Below are positions 35,232 to 43,914 of a stretch of 64,000 bases of DNA, piece after piece. Origin of the DNA: Spongiibacter pelagi (lineage in GTDB: Bacteria; Pseudomonadota; Gammaproteobacteria; Pseudomonadales; Spongiibacteraceae); the NCBI RefSeq assembly GCF_014705705.1, contig NZ_JACXLD010000004.1, forward strand, positions 248,001 through 312,000, written 5' to 3'. The position numbers were made by a program, and so were the translations under genes. Position 1 is the stretch's first letter; each line of letters begins with the position of its first letter. Under the pieces are notes generated by a model. It ran no database searches. It had not been told where the DNA came from and saw nothing but the letters and a program-made list of their open reading frames with translations.

Positions 35232-35636
35232 TTATTCCGCTTGATCCTGAGTTTGCTCACGAAGTTTGCGGTACTCATTAATATCTTTGCCAATAAGATC
35301 GAGGCAAAGTTTAAGAACTACCGCATCATCGAGAAAGCCCGCGATAGGAATAAAATCCGGCAGGGCGTCCAGCGGCATTAGGATGTAGAGCAGGGCGGTG
35401 GTTGCTGATCCTAGCGACCACCAAGGCACCTCGCGGTATTCGCCGGTAACATAGTCCTTAATCATGCTGAACAGAGTGCTGACTTGCGCCAAAAAAGGCG
35501 CCAATGACGCGCTATTTATCACCTTGCGCAATATCTTGTCGCGGTTACTGAGCGCCGTTTCCAGCGTTTGTTCGTTGGATTGGGTGCGTCCTTCTTCCAG
35601 TATTTTGGCTGCGCGTTTCTCAGAAAACAGGGCCAT
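35232..35636 (-). CDS. YkvA-type DUF1232 protein
   Basis: A 134-residue protein ending in a DUF1232 domain: WWSLGSATTALLYILMPLDA followed by LPDFIPIAGFLDDAVVLKLC, a short hydrophobic membrane-associated segment (about residues 75-115). The N-terminal half is charged and helical. The function of the family is unknown. It converges with bcp and has GGAG upstream on the minus strand (AAGGAGTTCACCT before ATG). Confidence 0.85.
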   Translation of the reverse strand: MALFSEKRAAKILEEGRTQSNEQTLETALSNRDKILRKVINSASLAPFLAQVSTLFSMIKDYVTGEYREVPWWSLGSATTALLYILMPLDALPDFIPIAGFLDDAVVLKLCLDLIGKDINEYRKLREQTQDQAE

Positions 35637-35868
35637 AGGTGAACTCCTTGTTCAGCGAATCTCTGCTACCAGTCTGTTCTACCTATCTAGGTTTGACAAG
35701 TTACGCTTACGTTAACGAACAATCCTAACTTAAATGCTGTGGGAGTTTTCATTTAAAAAAATCTAAAGATTTAAAGCAATGTCTTAACTCGATTTTCGTG
35801 TGTCAACAAATGCTGTTAATCTTTGCTAAAAACGAACTAAATTCAATATGTTGCGGTAAGGAATACCA

Positions 35869-37620
35869 ATGAAAATACATCCCATTAGTTTGTTGTTGCT
35901 TCTCTCGCTACCTCTTATGACGGCCCATGCAGGTGGGCCGATACGGTCGATGACTGGAGGAAAGTGTATTCCACTAGAAAGTCAGGCTGAGCTCTGTCGA
36001 GAAGCCGGAGAACGGTGGCTTGTCATGAAGGCCGATGGTTCTGGAACAATGGTGATGGGGTTTGTGAGGAGTTCGCCTACTTATAAAGATATGCAAAAGA
36101 TCTCCAAAAAATTTGGTGGCAAACGCGAGAAAATCCCGGAGAGTAAATGCAAAAAAGACTGGGGAAGAAAACACCCATGGGGATTAATTGCAGCAACCGG
36201 TACCTCTCCGGTCGAGCCCGCCGCTTACCAACTCATCATTCCAATATCGGATAAATTTGCCATCGCCCAGCCTTACAAGGACATAGACTGTCATTGGAAC
36301 GATGAATACTACCTAGTAGAAATCGATAACAAACTCAAAAAGCTTAAAGAGCCTCTAGGTAAAGGTAGAACGTATTACACCATGGGGGGCTATTCCATGC
36401 AGAGCCCGGTAAGAGTCTTTATTGCTAGGGGCACCACTAATGTAGGTGAAAATACGGTCAAATTTGAGCAGCTGGGGCCAGATGGAACGGTGGTCGCGAC
36501 CTACGACAATATTATTTTCAGCAAGGCTAAGCTGACCTTTTACACACAAAATGAAACCGGTCTGATCTTTGCCAAAGCAATTGACCCTAAAACCGGCGAT
36601 GAAGCCTCTGTGCGCTGGGGGGCTATGGGTGACTTTCTTGGCTATTATCCGAAGATCGATATTGTTGAGACGATGTATAACTTAGAAAAGAAGACATCAG
36701 GCAGTTATCTGATGCAAGCCGTCGGCCGTCTTCCTCTGCAAACGGATCTACCCAACCATACATTGTATGTACCACTGGATGAGCAGGGCGAGCCCGTCAA
36801 GGGCCCTAAAAACTTTGTGGGTATGACACCGCTTTATGACAATTATTGGGGTTTTAATGAGAGCCAGGAGAAATACAAAGACTGGTTGCTCGTATACAAA
36901 ACACCTACTGGCTTCAGTTACAAAATTGCGGGCAAGGCTACGCGGGGCAGTGTCAGAAACACGGGTGAAACTTCCCCGATCAGTATTTTGGCCTCGGAGG
37001 CTGACTACGTCATGTTGGCCGATTTTGATTATCGAAGAGAAGAAGGTGCACGCCAGTACAAGTCAAACAGTGATATTTGGCAATCTTATTTTATTCAATT
37101 TTATACCGCCTACGAAGCCGATGGCGTGACGCCAAAGCCCAATGCCTACCCCGGAAAATGGCATTCTTTAAGCGCCTCGATGAGTAGACACATGGTGGTA
37201 GATAAAGAACATAAAACGGAACTGGCAACGGCATATGGGCAAAATCGATACGGATGGGGTGATAGATTTACCGCGATTCAAGCGGTCTATCAGAATGCTC
37301 TAAAATCTCGTGCAGACAGTTTGGCTCGCAAGAGAGCCTACGAGGCAAAAATCGCTGAATCTAAGCGTCGTCGAGAGGAAGAGCGTGAACGTGCTTATAA
37401 GGCAGCGCAAGAGGAATGGCGTAAACAACAGGCTTTCCAAGCGGCCAACCCATCCAATCGCAACAGCTCTCAGAGCTTTGGCGATGCATTGAATGCTTGG
37501 GGTGATGCGATGATTAAGCAAGGTCAGATCAATAACCGCAATAACAGTTATAACGGTTACCGTCGGGACTGTTACAACAATTATGATGGTACTGAAACCT
37601 GTTTTACCTCAAAACGATAA
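35869..37620 (+). CDS. Secreted protein of unknown function
   Basis: A 583-residue protein that I do not recognise. It has a clear signal peptide (MKIHPISLLLLLSLPLMTAHA, cleavage after AHA). The mature part has WG- and Tyr-rich beta-like stretches, four early cysteines, then a charged helical segment (about residues 475-520, RKRAYEAKIAESKRRREEE). The Asn/Ser/Tyr-rich tail ends YNGYRRDCYNNYDGTETCF. It is probably periplasmic or on the cell surface. AAGGAA precedes ATG at good distance. Two membrane-protein frames follow within 110 nt. The region is AT-richer than its flanks. Confidence 0.75.
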   Translation: MKIHPISLLLLLSLPLMTAHAGGPIRSMTGGKCIPLESQAELCREAGERWLVMKADGSGTMVMGFVRSSPTYKDMQKISKKFGGKREKIPESKCKKDWGRKHPWGLIAATGTSPVEPAAYQLIIPISDKFAIAQPYKDIDCHWNDEYYLVEIDNKLKKLKEPLGKGRTYYTMGGYSMQSPVRVFIARGTTNVGENTVKFEQLGPDGTVVATYDNIIFSKAKLTFYTQNETGLIFAKAIDPKTGDEASVRWGAMGDFLGYYPKIDIVETMYNLEKKTSGSYLMQAVGRLPLQTDLPNHTLYVPLDEQGEPVKGPKNFVGMTPLYDNYWGFNESQEKYKDWLLVYKTPTGFSYKIAGKATRGSVRNTGETSPISILASEADYVMLADFDYRREEGARQYKSNSDIWQSYFIQFYTAYEADGVTPKPNAYPGKWHSLSASMSRHMVVDKEHKTELATAYGQNRYGWGDRFTAIQAVYQNALKSRADSLARKRAYEAKIAESKRRREEERERAYKAAQEEWRKQQAFQAANPSNRNSSQSFGDALNAWGDAMIKQGQINNRNNSYNGYRRDCYNNYDGTETCFTSKR

Positions 37621-37626
37621 TTCGCA

Positions 37627-37737
37627 ATGACAAAATGGATCACACACTCTGAGTGGTGGATTCCTCGAATTGTGTGGGTTTGGGGTGTGTTAACGCTGCT
37701 TGTAGCTAATTTATGGAAAAAATATGGCAACGGCTAA
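37627..37737 (+). CDS. Possible 36-residue single-pass membrane peptide
   Basis: A short frame from ATG 37627, 6 nt after the secreted-protein gene. The product starts MTKWITHSEWWIPR and continues with one hydrophobic helix (IVWVWGVLTLLVANLW) ending in KKYGNG. It overlaps the next gene by 14 nt, an arrangement common in coupled operons. No good Shine-Dalgarno is present, so translation would depend on coupling to the upstream gene. Moderate support only. Confidence 0.45.
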   Translation: MTKWITHSEWWIPRIVWVWGVLTLLVANLWKKYGNG

Positions 37738-38752
37738 ATACGAGATAAAACCGTTATCACCTCAGGATAGAAAACGCATAAAAAATCAATATTGGTTGAT
37801 AGGGGGTTTTTTGCTATTTTCCGGAGCGATCTTCTATGTGATTTTTACTTCGATCATTTCTTCAGCCCATAACAGCGCCATCCCAATGATCATTTTTGGT
37901 GTTTTTGGCGCGATTTTCGTGGCTGTCATTACAAGCATCGCCCTGCAAAATTACTTAGAACTTAGAGACGGAGTCAAACATTGTTACACGGGAGTAGTGA
38001 CCAATAAGCGCGTTAATAGGCATACCTCCAGAACAGGAAATAATCTCTCTCCAAATCGCGCGGGTCATGGGGGGGGGCGAACCAGAACGACCATCACGCA
38101 CTATTTATCTATTAACGGCGAAGAATTAAGGGTGACGCCGAAAGAATATAATGACGTTTCCGTAGGTGATGAAATTTCATTAGATGTCAGCCCGCAAAAA
38201 AAGCTAATACTAGGTTTTGAGATTTTGAATACCTATGTCAATGAGCGAGTTGAAGAAGCCCCTAAGGTCCAAAAAACCAATTCTTCCCGAAAAAGAAGAG
38301 AATTGCATATTTCTCATGCAGAGCGCTCATTGGTTAAGAAGCTTTTCTTTAAGCAATGGCGTAAGAAGCTGTATTTCTTTATCGCCATGTTTGTCCTGTT
38401 TTTCCCTATATTTACGACCAATTTGATCCTCTTTTCTTTTCCTCTGGGCATGGTTCTGTTGTACAAGGCTTCACGTCTTTTGTCAGAGTACAATGTGTTT
38501 CGACGGTTTATGAATACTGATCGAGGCAAAATAGAAATTAGAACGAGCGTAAAAGACAAATTGACGACAACGTCTAATATAGCAAAAACAAAGTACCGGC
38601 TTTTGACCGCTGAGGGGCAGTGGGAAGTGACCGAGGAAATTTACGAAAAGTTATCAGCCTCAGATGCCATTACGCTATATAAGCCGGCACATTTGGATAT
38701 GATTTTTGCGGTTAGCCATCCAAATGAAAAGAGTGTTCTGTATCTGGAGTAG
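37724..38752 (+). CDS. Membrane protein of unknown function
   Basis: A 342-residue protein, not recognised. It has two N-terminal membrane helices (about residues 26-80: WLIGGFLLFSGAIFYVIFTS and a second one), a soluble middle with a Gly/Arg-rich loop (HGGGRTRTTITHYLSI) and a DUF3592-like beta pattern (LRVTPKEYNDVSVGDEISLD), two more helices (about 225-260) and a soluble C-terminus with a second related beta region. It ends 19 nt from a convergent gene and probably belongs with the two upstream frames. Confidence 0.75.
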   Translation: MATAKYEIKPLSPQDRKRIKNQYWLIGGFLLFSGAIFYVIFTSIISSAHNSAIPMIIFGVFGAIFVAVITSIALQNYLELRDGVKHCYTGVVTNKRVNRHTSRTGNNLSPNRAGHGGGRTRTTITHYLSINGEELRVTPKEYNDVSVGDEISLDVSPQKKLILGFEILNTYVNERVEEAPKVQKTNSSRKRRELHISHAERSLVKKLFFKQWRKKLYFFIAMFVLFFPIFTTNLILFSFPLGMVLLYKASRLLSEYNVFRRFMNTDRGKIEIRTSVKDKLTTTSNIAKTKYRLLTAEGQWEVTEEIYEKLSASDAITLYKPAHLDMIFAVSHPNEKSVLYLE

Positions 38753-38770
38753 TAATCTGCTTTTATTGAT

Positions 38771-39196
38771 TTACCAGGGGCTATTTTTATTGTTAATGAA
38801 TGCGTTGAACCGTTTCCCTAGCTCGCGTCCATCCTTAAAATCAGTAATGTCGCTCTCTCGAATAATGCCTAAGCGCTGATAAGGAAACTTCGTATTCTGT
38901 GGCTGCATGAATGACAATTTGTGTGTCCCATTCCCAAGCGTCAACACGCCACCACCCATAAACATATACCACGGCGAATGGAAATTGGCGCCTGACCGCT
39001 GAGTGCGAAATACTTCAAATTCTCGGCCTTCGGATATCTGTTCGAAAGCGCCTTTTTTACCCACCACCAGATCGAGCTTCTTCCTGCCGAAAGTCCCAGT
39101 GTCGATGAGCGTAAATGAAATCTCATCACCCTCAATTGATAAGTAGCCAGGGGCGCTGTGAAATAATCCGTTTAGCAGCCAAGTTTTAAATATCAT
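38771..39196 (-). CDS. Hypothetical protein, 141 residues
   Basis: A protein not recognised, predicted mostly beta, with GYLSIEGDEISFTLIDTG and FGRKKLDLVVGKKGAFEQI. The pattern resembles small PH-like or GRAM-like folds, which is a weak suspicion. There is no signal peptide. AAGGAAA lies just before its ATG on the minus strand. It converges with the membrane-protein gene. Confidence 0.7.
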   Translation of the reverse strand: MIFKTWLLNGLFHSAPGYLSIEGDEISFTLIDTGTFGRKKLDLVVGKKGAFEQISEGREFEVFRTQRSGANFHSPWYMFMGGGVLTLGNGTHKLSFMQPQNTKFPYQRLGIIRESDITDFKDGRELGKRFNAFINNKNSPW

Positions 39197-39301
39197 TGTC
39201 TTTCCTTAACGCGTGATCTGAGTTTCTATACTAGGATGAGTCATCAGGTCAAATGTTCGCTGTTGTCACGTTGGAGTTGGCTGAAAGGAATTTGAAGCTC
39301 A

Positions 39302-41044
39302 TTACTGAATATATTGCGCTTTTAGGTCGCTCTTCAGTAATTTTCCCGCCGCATTGCGGGGTAAAGGCGTGGGGCTAAACCAGATATTTTCTGGGATTTT
39401 AAAGGCGGCTAATCGGGATTTGAGTTGTTCTTTAAGACTTTCTGGCTGAAGCTCAACACCGTCTTCTAACACAATCACGGCAACGGGAACCTCGCCGAGT
39501 CGTTGATCGGGTAAACCAAAAACCGCTGTTTCTTTAATGCCTCTTATCTGACTCAGCGCCGCTTCAATTTCTGCCGGGTAGATGTTTTCGCCGCCGCGAA
39601 TAATCAGCTCTTTGTTACGCCCCACCAGATAGACAAAATTGTCATCATCCAGATAACCGGTATCGCCAGTGTTCATCCACTGGTTTCCGCTTAAATCAGT
39701 CGCAAATAGCGCGGCTGTGGCGTCTTCATTATTCCAATAGCCGAGAATATTGGTTGGCGAACGCAGCCAAATTTCACCGGTAGTGCCTCGCTCAAGCGGC
39801 TGTCCGTCGCTGTCACAGGTTTTAAATTCAACAAGGGGATTCAGGGTGCCGGCGGAGCCGGGTTTAAGATGAAACGCCGCGCCTGTACAGCTAGAGCAAA
39901 TGGCATTGCTCTCTGTCATACCGTAACCGGTGCCGAAATAATGCCTTGGCAATTGCTGTTCAAGGGTTTGCGTGAGGGCAGGGGGACAGGCACTGCCACC
40001 CGCGCCGAGAGAGAACAGACTGCTGGTGTCGTGCTGTTTAAAGTCAGGGTGTTGCATGAGATCTTGCAACATCGCTGGTGATCCGCTGAATATAGTGACG
40101 CGTTGGTTTTCAATAATTTCCAAGGCGTGTTTGGCGTCCCATTTATAGCCGATCACCACACGCCGCCCACCGCGGAGATTTAATAAAAATGCACTGTAAC
40201 AACCTGAAACATGAAACAGCGGAAAGCTGAGCAGAGTGCAGGGGGCAAAGCCACAGCCCATGATATGGGCCATCGAATCTGGGTTTGCCATCGCTGAACT
40301 ATAGGCGTGATATTCAAAGCTCATTAAGGCTTGGCAAATATTTCTATGACAAGACACCGCGCCCTTGGGCCTGCCACTGGTGCCCGAGGTGTACATGATT
40401 TGTACCGGGCTTTCTGGATCAATTTCATTTTCCAGTGCGGGCATGGCTTGGCCCATAGCGGCACTGATTAATTGCTCATAGTCCGACTTGCCCGTTTTGG
40501 TTTGGCTTGGGCTCCAGTCATCGACACATAGCAGCTGTAGATTTGGAATATCTGCGGCTAAAGCTGCACGTTGAGTATCACAAATTAATAATTTTGCGCC
40601 GCTATCCCGCAATTGAAAATCAAGCTCAGCAGCACTGCCCCAAGAGTTTAACGGCACCACGATAGCCGGCAGTGCGGTAATGGCCGCATAGGCTTCCAGC
40701 CATTCGGGACGATTGCGCATGGCAATGGCGACGCGTTCACCCGCATTCAGCCCAAAATGGTATTTAAGCTGGTGGGCTAAGGCGTCCACCCTAGCGAAAA
40801 ACTCGCCGAAGCTCTGATCAACACCAAGGTAATGGGTGAAGGGCTGGTCGTTAAATTGTCGGCCGCCATCAATCAGTTCCCGCAGGGTTTTCGGTGCGCC
40901 GACAAAACCGCGCAAAGTTTGGCCGCCACAGTCTCGCTCCTGAATTTCGTAGGGCGAGCCGGTGACGGTTAATTGCTTATGCGCCTGATCTAGTGCCTCT
41001 AATAAGGCCGAGAGCTTGTTGTTAGCGTCGCTGGCGGTGTTCAT
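39302..41044 (-). CDS. AMP-dependent acyl-CoA synthetase/ligase
   Basis: A 580-residue ANL-superfamily enzyme. The P-loop-like motif is IMYTSGTSGRPKGAVS, the adenylate-binding core is YFGTGYGMTESNAICSS, the hinge motif is NTGDTGYLDDDNFVYLVGRN, and the catalytic lysine is in NAAGKLLKSDLK near the C-terminus. It activates a carboxylic acid as acyl-AMP and then acyl-CoA; the acid is unknown. It starts 3 nt after a SnoaL-like gene on the same strand, so the pair is co-expressed, as seen in degradation pathways for steroid or cyclic acids in other bacteria (inference). Confidence 0.92.
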   Translation of the reverse strand: MNTASDANNKLSALLEALDQAHKQLTVTGSPYEIQERDCGGQTLRGFVGAPKTLRELIDGGRQFNDQPFTHYLGVDQSFGEFFARVDALAHQLKYHFGLNAGERVAIAMRNRPEWLEAYAAITALPAIVVPLNSWGSAAELDFQLRDSGAKLLICDTQRAALAADIPNLQLLCVDDWSPSQTKTGKSDYEQLISAAMGQAMPALENEIDPESPVQIMYTSGTSGRPKGAVSCHRNICQALMSFEYHAYSSAMANPDSMAHIMGCGFAPCTLLSFPLFHVSGCYSAFLLNLRGGRRVVIGYKWDAKHALEIIENQRVTIFSGSPAMLQDLMQHPDFKQHDTSSLFSLGAGGSACPPALTQTLEQQLPRHYFGTGYGMTESNAICSSCTGAAFHLKPGSAGTLNPLVEFKTCDSDGQPLERGTTGEIWLRSPTNILGYWNNEDATAALFATDLSGNQWMNTGDTGYLDDDNFVYLVGRNKELIIRGGENIYPAEIEAALSQIRGIKETAVFGLPDQRLGEVPVAVIVLEDGVELQPESLKEQLKSRLAAFKIPENIWFSPTPLPRNAAGKLLKSDLKAQYIQ

Positions 41045-41047
41045 AAA

Positions 41048-41533
41048 TCAGTGTTGCCCTTGTTCAAACATCGAATGGGTAAAGCTCAGACTGGCAGGAA
41101 TCGGGGCGTTAATGGTTTCGAAAATGCGCTCATATTCGGTGTGGCACAGCAACCACTGGCCGTTTTCTTTACGGTACTGATCTTGGTAGATGGCGGTGCC
41201 AAAGAGCATCCAGTTTTGTTCTTTATTAAATACCAAGTCCTGCAAATACCACTTGCCGGTGGCGCTTTTATCATCTGTGATTGAAATTTCTGGATGATGG
41301 CAGTTGTGCATGGTTAACACCTGTGGCGAATCCATATGGCCTTTTAATCCGGCGATTAATTCCGCTCTATTGCCGAAGGTATATTTACCGCCATCGTAAC
41401 GGGCATCGCAGTCCTCGGTCAGGGTGCTGGCTAGTAATTCCCAGTCGTGACAATCCACCGCACGCAAATAGCGGTATTTCAATTGCTTGATGGCTTCCAT
41501 TTCTACCAAGTGTTCGAGGGTGATTTCAGACAT
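41048..41533 (-). CDS. SnoaL/NTF2-like domain protein
   Basis: A 161-residue SnoaL-like protein: LVEMEAIKQLKYRYLRAVDC, DWELLASTLTEDCDARYDGG and GKWYLQDLVFNKEQNWMLFG. The cone-shaped fold serves as cyclase, isomerase or dehydratase in many pathways; Tyr, Asp and His typical of the pocket are present. It is the first gene of a two-gene unit with the acyl-CoA ligase. The substrate is unknown. Confidence 0.85.
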   Translation of the reverse strand: MSEITLEHLVEMEAIKQLKYRYLRAVDCHDWELLASTLTEDCDARYDGGKYTFGNRAELIAGLKGHMDSPQVLTMHNCHHPEISITDDKSATGKWYLQDLVFNKEQNWMLFGTAIYQDQYRKENGQWLLCHTEYERIFETINAPIPASLSFTHSMFEQGQH

Positions 41534-41668
41534 GAGGCTTCTCTATTTATCGCTATTTATATTTATTGTTGAAGGGTAAACAGAGAGCGTGGGCGGGACT
41601 ATGCTCTGAACGGATGAAGCTGGCAAGTTCTGTTAAGATGGCCAACTTTTGACACGGGTTTTTCCACT

Positions 41669-42439
41669 ATGCGCATTATCACCGCCAACACCAATGGCAT
41701 TCGCTCAGCTAACAATAAGGGATTTTTTGAGTGGCTGGCGACCCAGGATGCAGATGTGGTTTGTATTCAAGAAACCAAAGCGCAAATTGATCAGCTCACT
41801 GATGCGGTATTTACCCCAGAGGGCTATAGCTGCGCGTATAACGATGCAGAAAAGAAAGGCTATAGCGGCACGGCGATGTATTGCCGTAAAGCGCCCAATC
41901 GTTTTGTTACCGAATTAGGCTGGGATCCGGCTGATTCTGAAGGGCGCTATATTCGTGCTGACTACGACAATCTCAGCGTAATCTCCCTTTATATGCCTTC
42001 CGGCTCCAGCAGTGAGGCGGCGCAGGCGAAAAAAGACGATTTTTTAGAGCGCATTTACCCGCATTTTGTGGAGCTAAAAAACGAAGGCCGCGAGCTGATT
42101 ATCTGTGCGGATTGGAATATCTGTCACAAGGAAATCGACCTGAAAAACTGGAAAGGCAATATGAAAAACTCCGGTTTCTTGCCCCATGAGCGTGCGTGGT
42201 TAGACAAGCTCTATGGCGAAGCCGGTTTTGTGGATGCCTTCCGAGAGATCAATCAAGAGGCGGTTTACACATGGTGGTCAAATCGCGGTCAGGCCTACGC
42301 CAATAATGTGGGGTGGCGACTGGACTATCAGGTGATTACCCCGAATTTGGTGCCGACTATTCGCGGTGCCAGTGTCTATCGCGAGGAAAAATTCTCCGAT
42401 CACGCGCCGTTTATTATGGATTACGATTTTTCTTTATAA
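41669..42439 (+). CDS. xthA: Exodeoxyribonuclease III (AP endonuclease)
   Basis: A 256-residue ExoIII-family nuclease. The metal and catalytic residues are present: IQETKA (Glu), ADWNICHKEIDLKNW (Asp and Asn), GWRLDYQ (Asp) and FSDHAP (the C-terminal Asp-His pair). This matters because the sequence also resembles pseudomonad Crc in length and in PERAWLDK-like stretches, and Crc has lost those residues. An active base-excision repair enzyme is therefore the better call. Confidence 0.9.
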   Translation: MRIITANTNGIRSANNKGFFEWLATQDADVVCIQETKAQIDQLTDAVFTPEGYSCAYNDAEKKGYSGTAMYCRKAPNRFVTELGWDPADSEGRYIRADYDNLSVISLYMPSGSSSEAAQAKKDDFLERIYPHFVELKNEGRELIICADWNICHKEIDLKNWKGNMKNSGFLPHERAWLDKLYGEAGFVDAFREINQEAVYTWWSNRGQAYANNVGWRLDYQVITPNLVPTIRGASVYREEKFSDHAPFIMDYDFSL

Positions 42440-42516
42440 GCCCAGCCTTACATAGCTTTGCGTTAATGAGATGTGTAATATCTGGCCCGACTAAAACAAG
42501 TTTTTAAGGATGTAGT

Positions 42517-42855
42517 ATGAGCTTTTTTATCTCCCAGGCCCACGCGCAGGCAGCGGGTCCGGCCGGAGCACCTCCGGGTGGCGAACTGTTCCAGATCGGT
42601 TTTCTGGTGTTGATGTTTGTGCTGTTCTGGTTTCTGGCCATTCGTCCACAGCGCAAGCGCCAAAAAGAGCACAGCGATATGGTTGCTGCACTGGCGAAGG
42701 GTGATGAAGTGGTCACCGTAAGCGGCATTTTGGGCAAAATCGCAAAACTGGATGACGATTATCTGGTATTGCAGGTTAGCGATACTGTCGAACTGAAGTT
42801 CCAGCGCAGCGCCGTTCACGCGGTATTGCCTAAAGGCACCATCAAGGCAATTTAA
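42517..42855 (+). CDS. yajC: Preprotein translocase subunit YajC
   Basis: A 112-residue single-span inner-membrane protein: a short N-terminal segment, the hydrophobic helix FLVLMFVLFWFLAIRPQRKR with the family's RPQ motif, and a cytosolic beta domain (GDEVVTVSGILGKIAKLDD). YajC joins SecDF in the translocase. Usually it stands in tgt-yajC-secD-secF; here none of these is adjacent. The N-terminus is longer and Ala/Gly/Pro-rich (HAQAAGPAGAPPGGELF). TTTAAGGATG precedes the start. Confidence 0.93.
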   Translation: MSFFISQAHAQAAGPAGAPPGGELFQIGFLVLMFVLFWFLAIRPQRKRQKEHSDMVAALAKGDEVVTVSGILGKIAKLDDDYLVLQVSDTVELKFQRSAVHAVLPKGTIKAI

Positions 42856-42881
42856 TTGCCGCTTGATCCGGGGGGAGTGTG

Positions 42882-43892
42882 ATGCCAGTAAATCCTCAGT
42901 TCTGTCATCCCCCCCGATTGCAACTTGCCCAAACTCCCACCCCCTTACAATGTCTAGAGCGTCTTAGCGCTGCCACTCCCGGCCCCAGAATTTGGGTTAA
43001 ACGGGATGACCTCACCGGCAGTGTGCTCTCAGGAAATAAAGTCCGCAAACTGGAATTCAGCCTCGCCAAAGCCTTACAGGAAGGCTGTGACACGGTGATT
43101 ACCTGCGGTGGATTGCAATCCAATCACTGCCGGGCGACCGCCTTGCTATGCGCTCAATTAGGTTTGAAATGCCATTTGGTTTTGCGCGGCGAGCCCATAC
43201 CTCCGGCAGATGGCAACTTCCTGCTTGATCAACTCGCCGGGGCGAGCATTAGCTGCTATCCCGCTGCGCAATATCAGAACGATTTAGAAAATCTATTACA
43301 GACACAGGCCGATGCTTATCTAGCGCAGGGCCACAAGGCTTTTATTATTCCTACGGGCGCCTCAGATGCGACCGGTGTTTGGGGTTACTTTAATGCCGCC
43401 AAGGAAATTGCCGCCGATTGTCGCCGCGCCGGTATTCAACCCAAACATATTATTTGCGCTACCGGTTCAGGTGGCACTCAAGCGGGTCTAACCGCAGGGG
43501 CCTTTTATTTTCTAAATCAGACGCAGGTCTGGGGCATTAATGTTTGTGATGACGAAGACTGGTTCCTGATTAAAGTCGCCAGTGATCTTGCCGATTGGCA
43601 AGCGCTCTATGATCTCGACTGCAATGTGAGCGCCTATCGAGCCAAGGTGATCGACGGTTATGTTGGCCCCGGTTACGCCCTTGCCGATGAGGCGATTTAT
43701 CGCACTATTGCAGATGTAGTAAAAACCGAGGGCTTGGTGCTCGACCCGGTTTACACCGGAAAGGCCTTTCACGGTTTATTACAGGAGCGCGCTGCCGGTC
43801 GCTTTGGTGAGCAGGGCGATATTGTTTTTGTGCACACCGGCGGTGTATTTGGTTTATTCCCTCATAGGCAGAACTTTGAATTTCTCGCCTAA
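42882..43892 (+). CDS. D-cysteine desulfhydrase / ACC deaminase family enzyme
   Basis: A 336-residue PLP enzyme of fold type II. IWVKRDDLTGSVLSGNKVRK carries the PLP lysine (K53), followed by GGLQSNHCRATALL and the phosphate-binding TGSGGTQAGL. The group contains DcyD, which converts D-cysteine to pyruvate, ammonia and sulfide, and ACC deaminase; I favour the DcyD side but cannot prove it. ATG 42882 follows GGGGGGAG. An AGCS amino-acid symporter gene follows after 22 nt, suggesting uptake and use of a small amino acid. Confidence 0.85.
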   Translation: MPVNPQFCHPPRLQLAQTPTPLQCLERLSAATPGPRIWVKRDDLTGSVLSGNKVRKLEFSLAKALQEGCDTVITCGGLQSNHCRATALLCAQLGLKCHLVLRGEPIPPADGNFLLDQLAGASISCYPAAQYQNDLENLLQTQADAYLAQGHKAFIIPTGASDATGVWGYFNAAKEIAADCRRAGIQPKHIICATGSGGTQAGLTAGAFYFLNQTQVWGINVCDDEDWFLIKVASDLADWQALYDLDCNVSAYRAKVIDGYVGPGYALADEAIYRTIADVVKTEGLVLDPVYTGKAFHGLLQERAAGRFGEQGDIVFVHTGGVFGLFPHRQNFEFLA

Positions 43893-43914
43893 AAAAACAT
43901 AAAAGTAGGTTGTT

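Noticed and set aside
41669..42439. Identification as the catabolite repression protein Crc
   Set aside because: The ExoIII catalytic residues (Glu in IQETKA, Asp/Asn in ADWNICH, Asp-His in FSDHAP) are all kept, whereas Crc has lost them.
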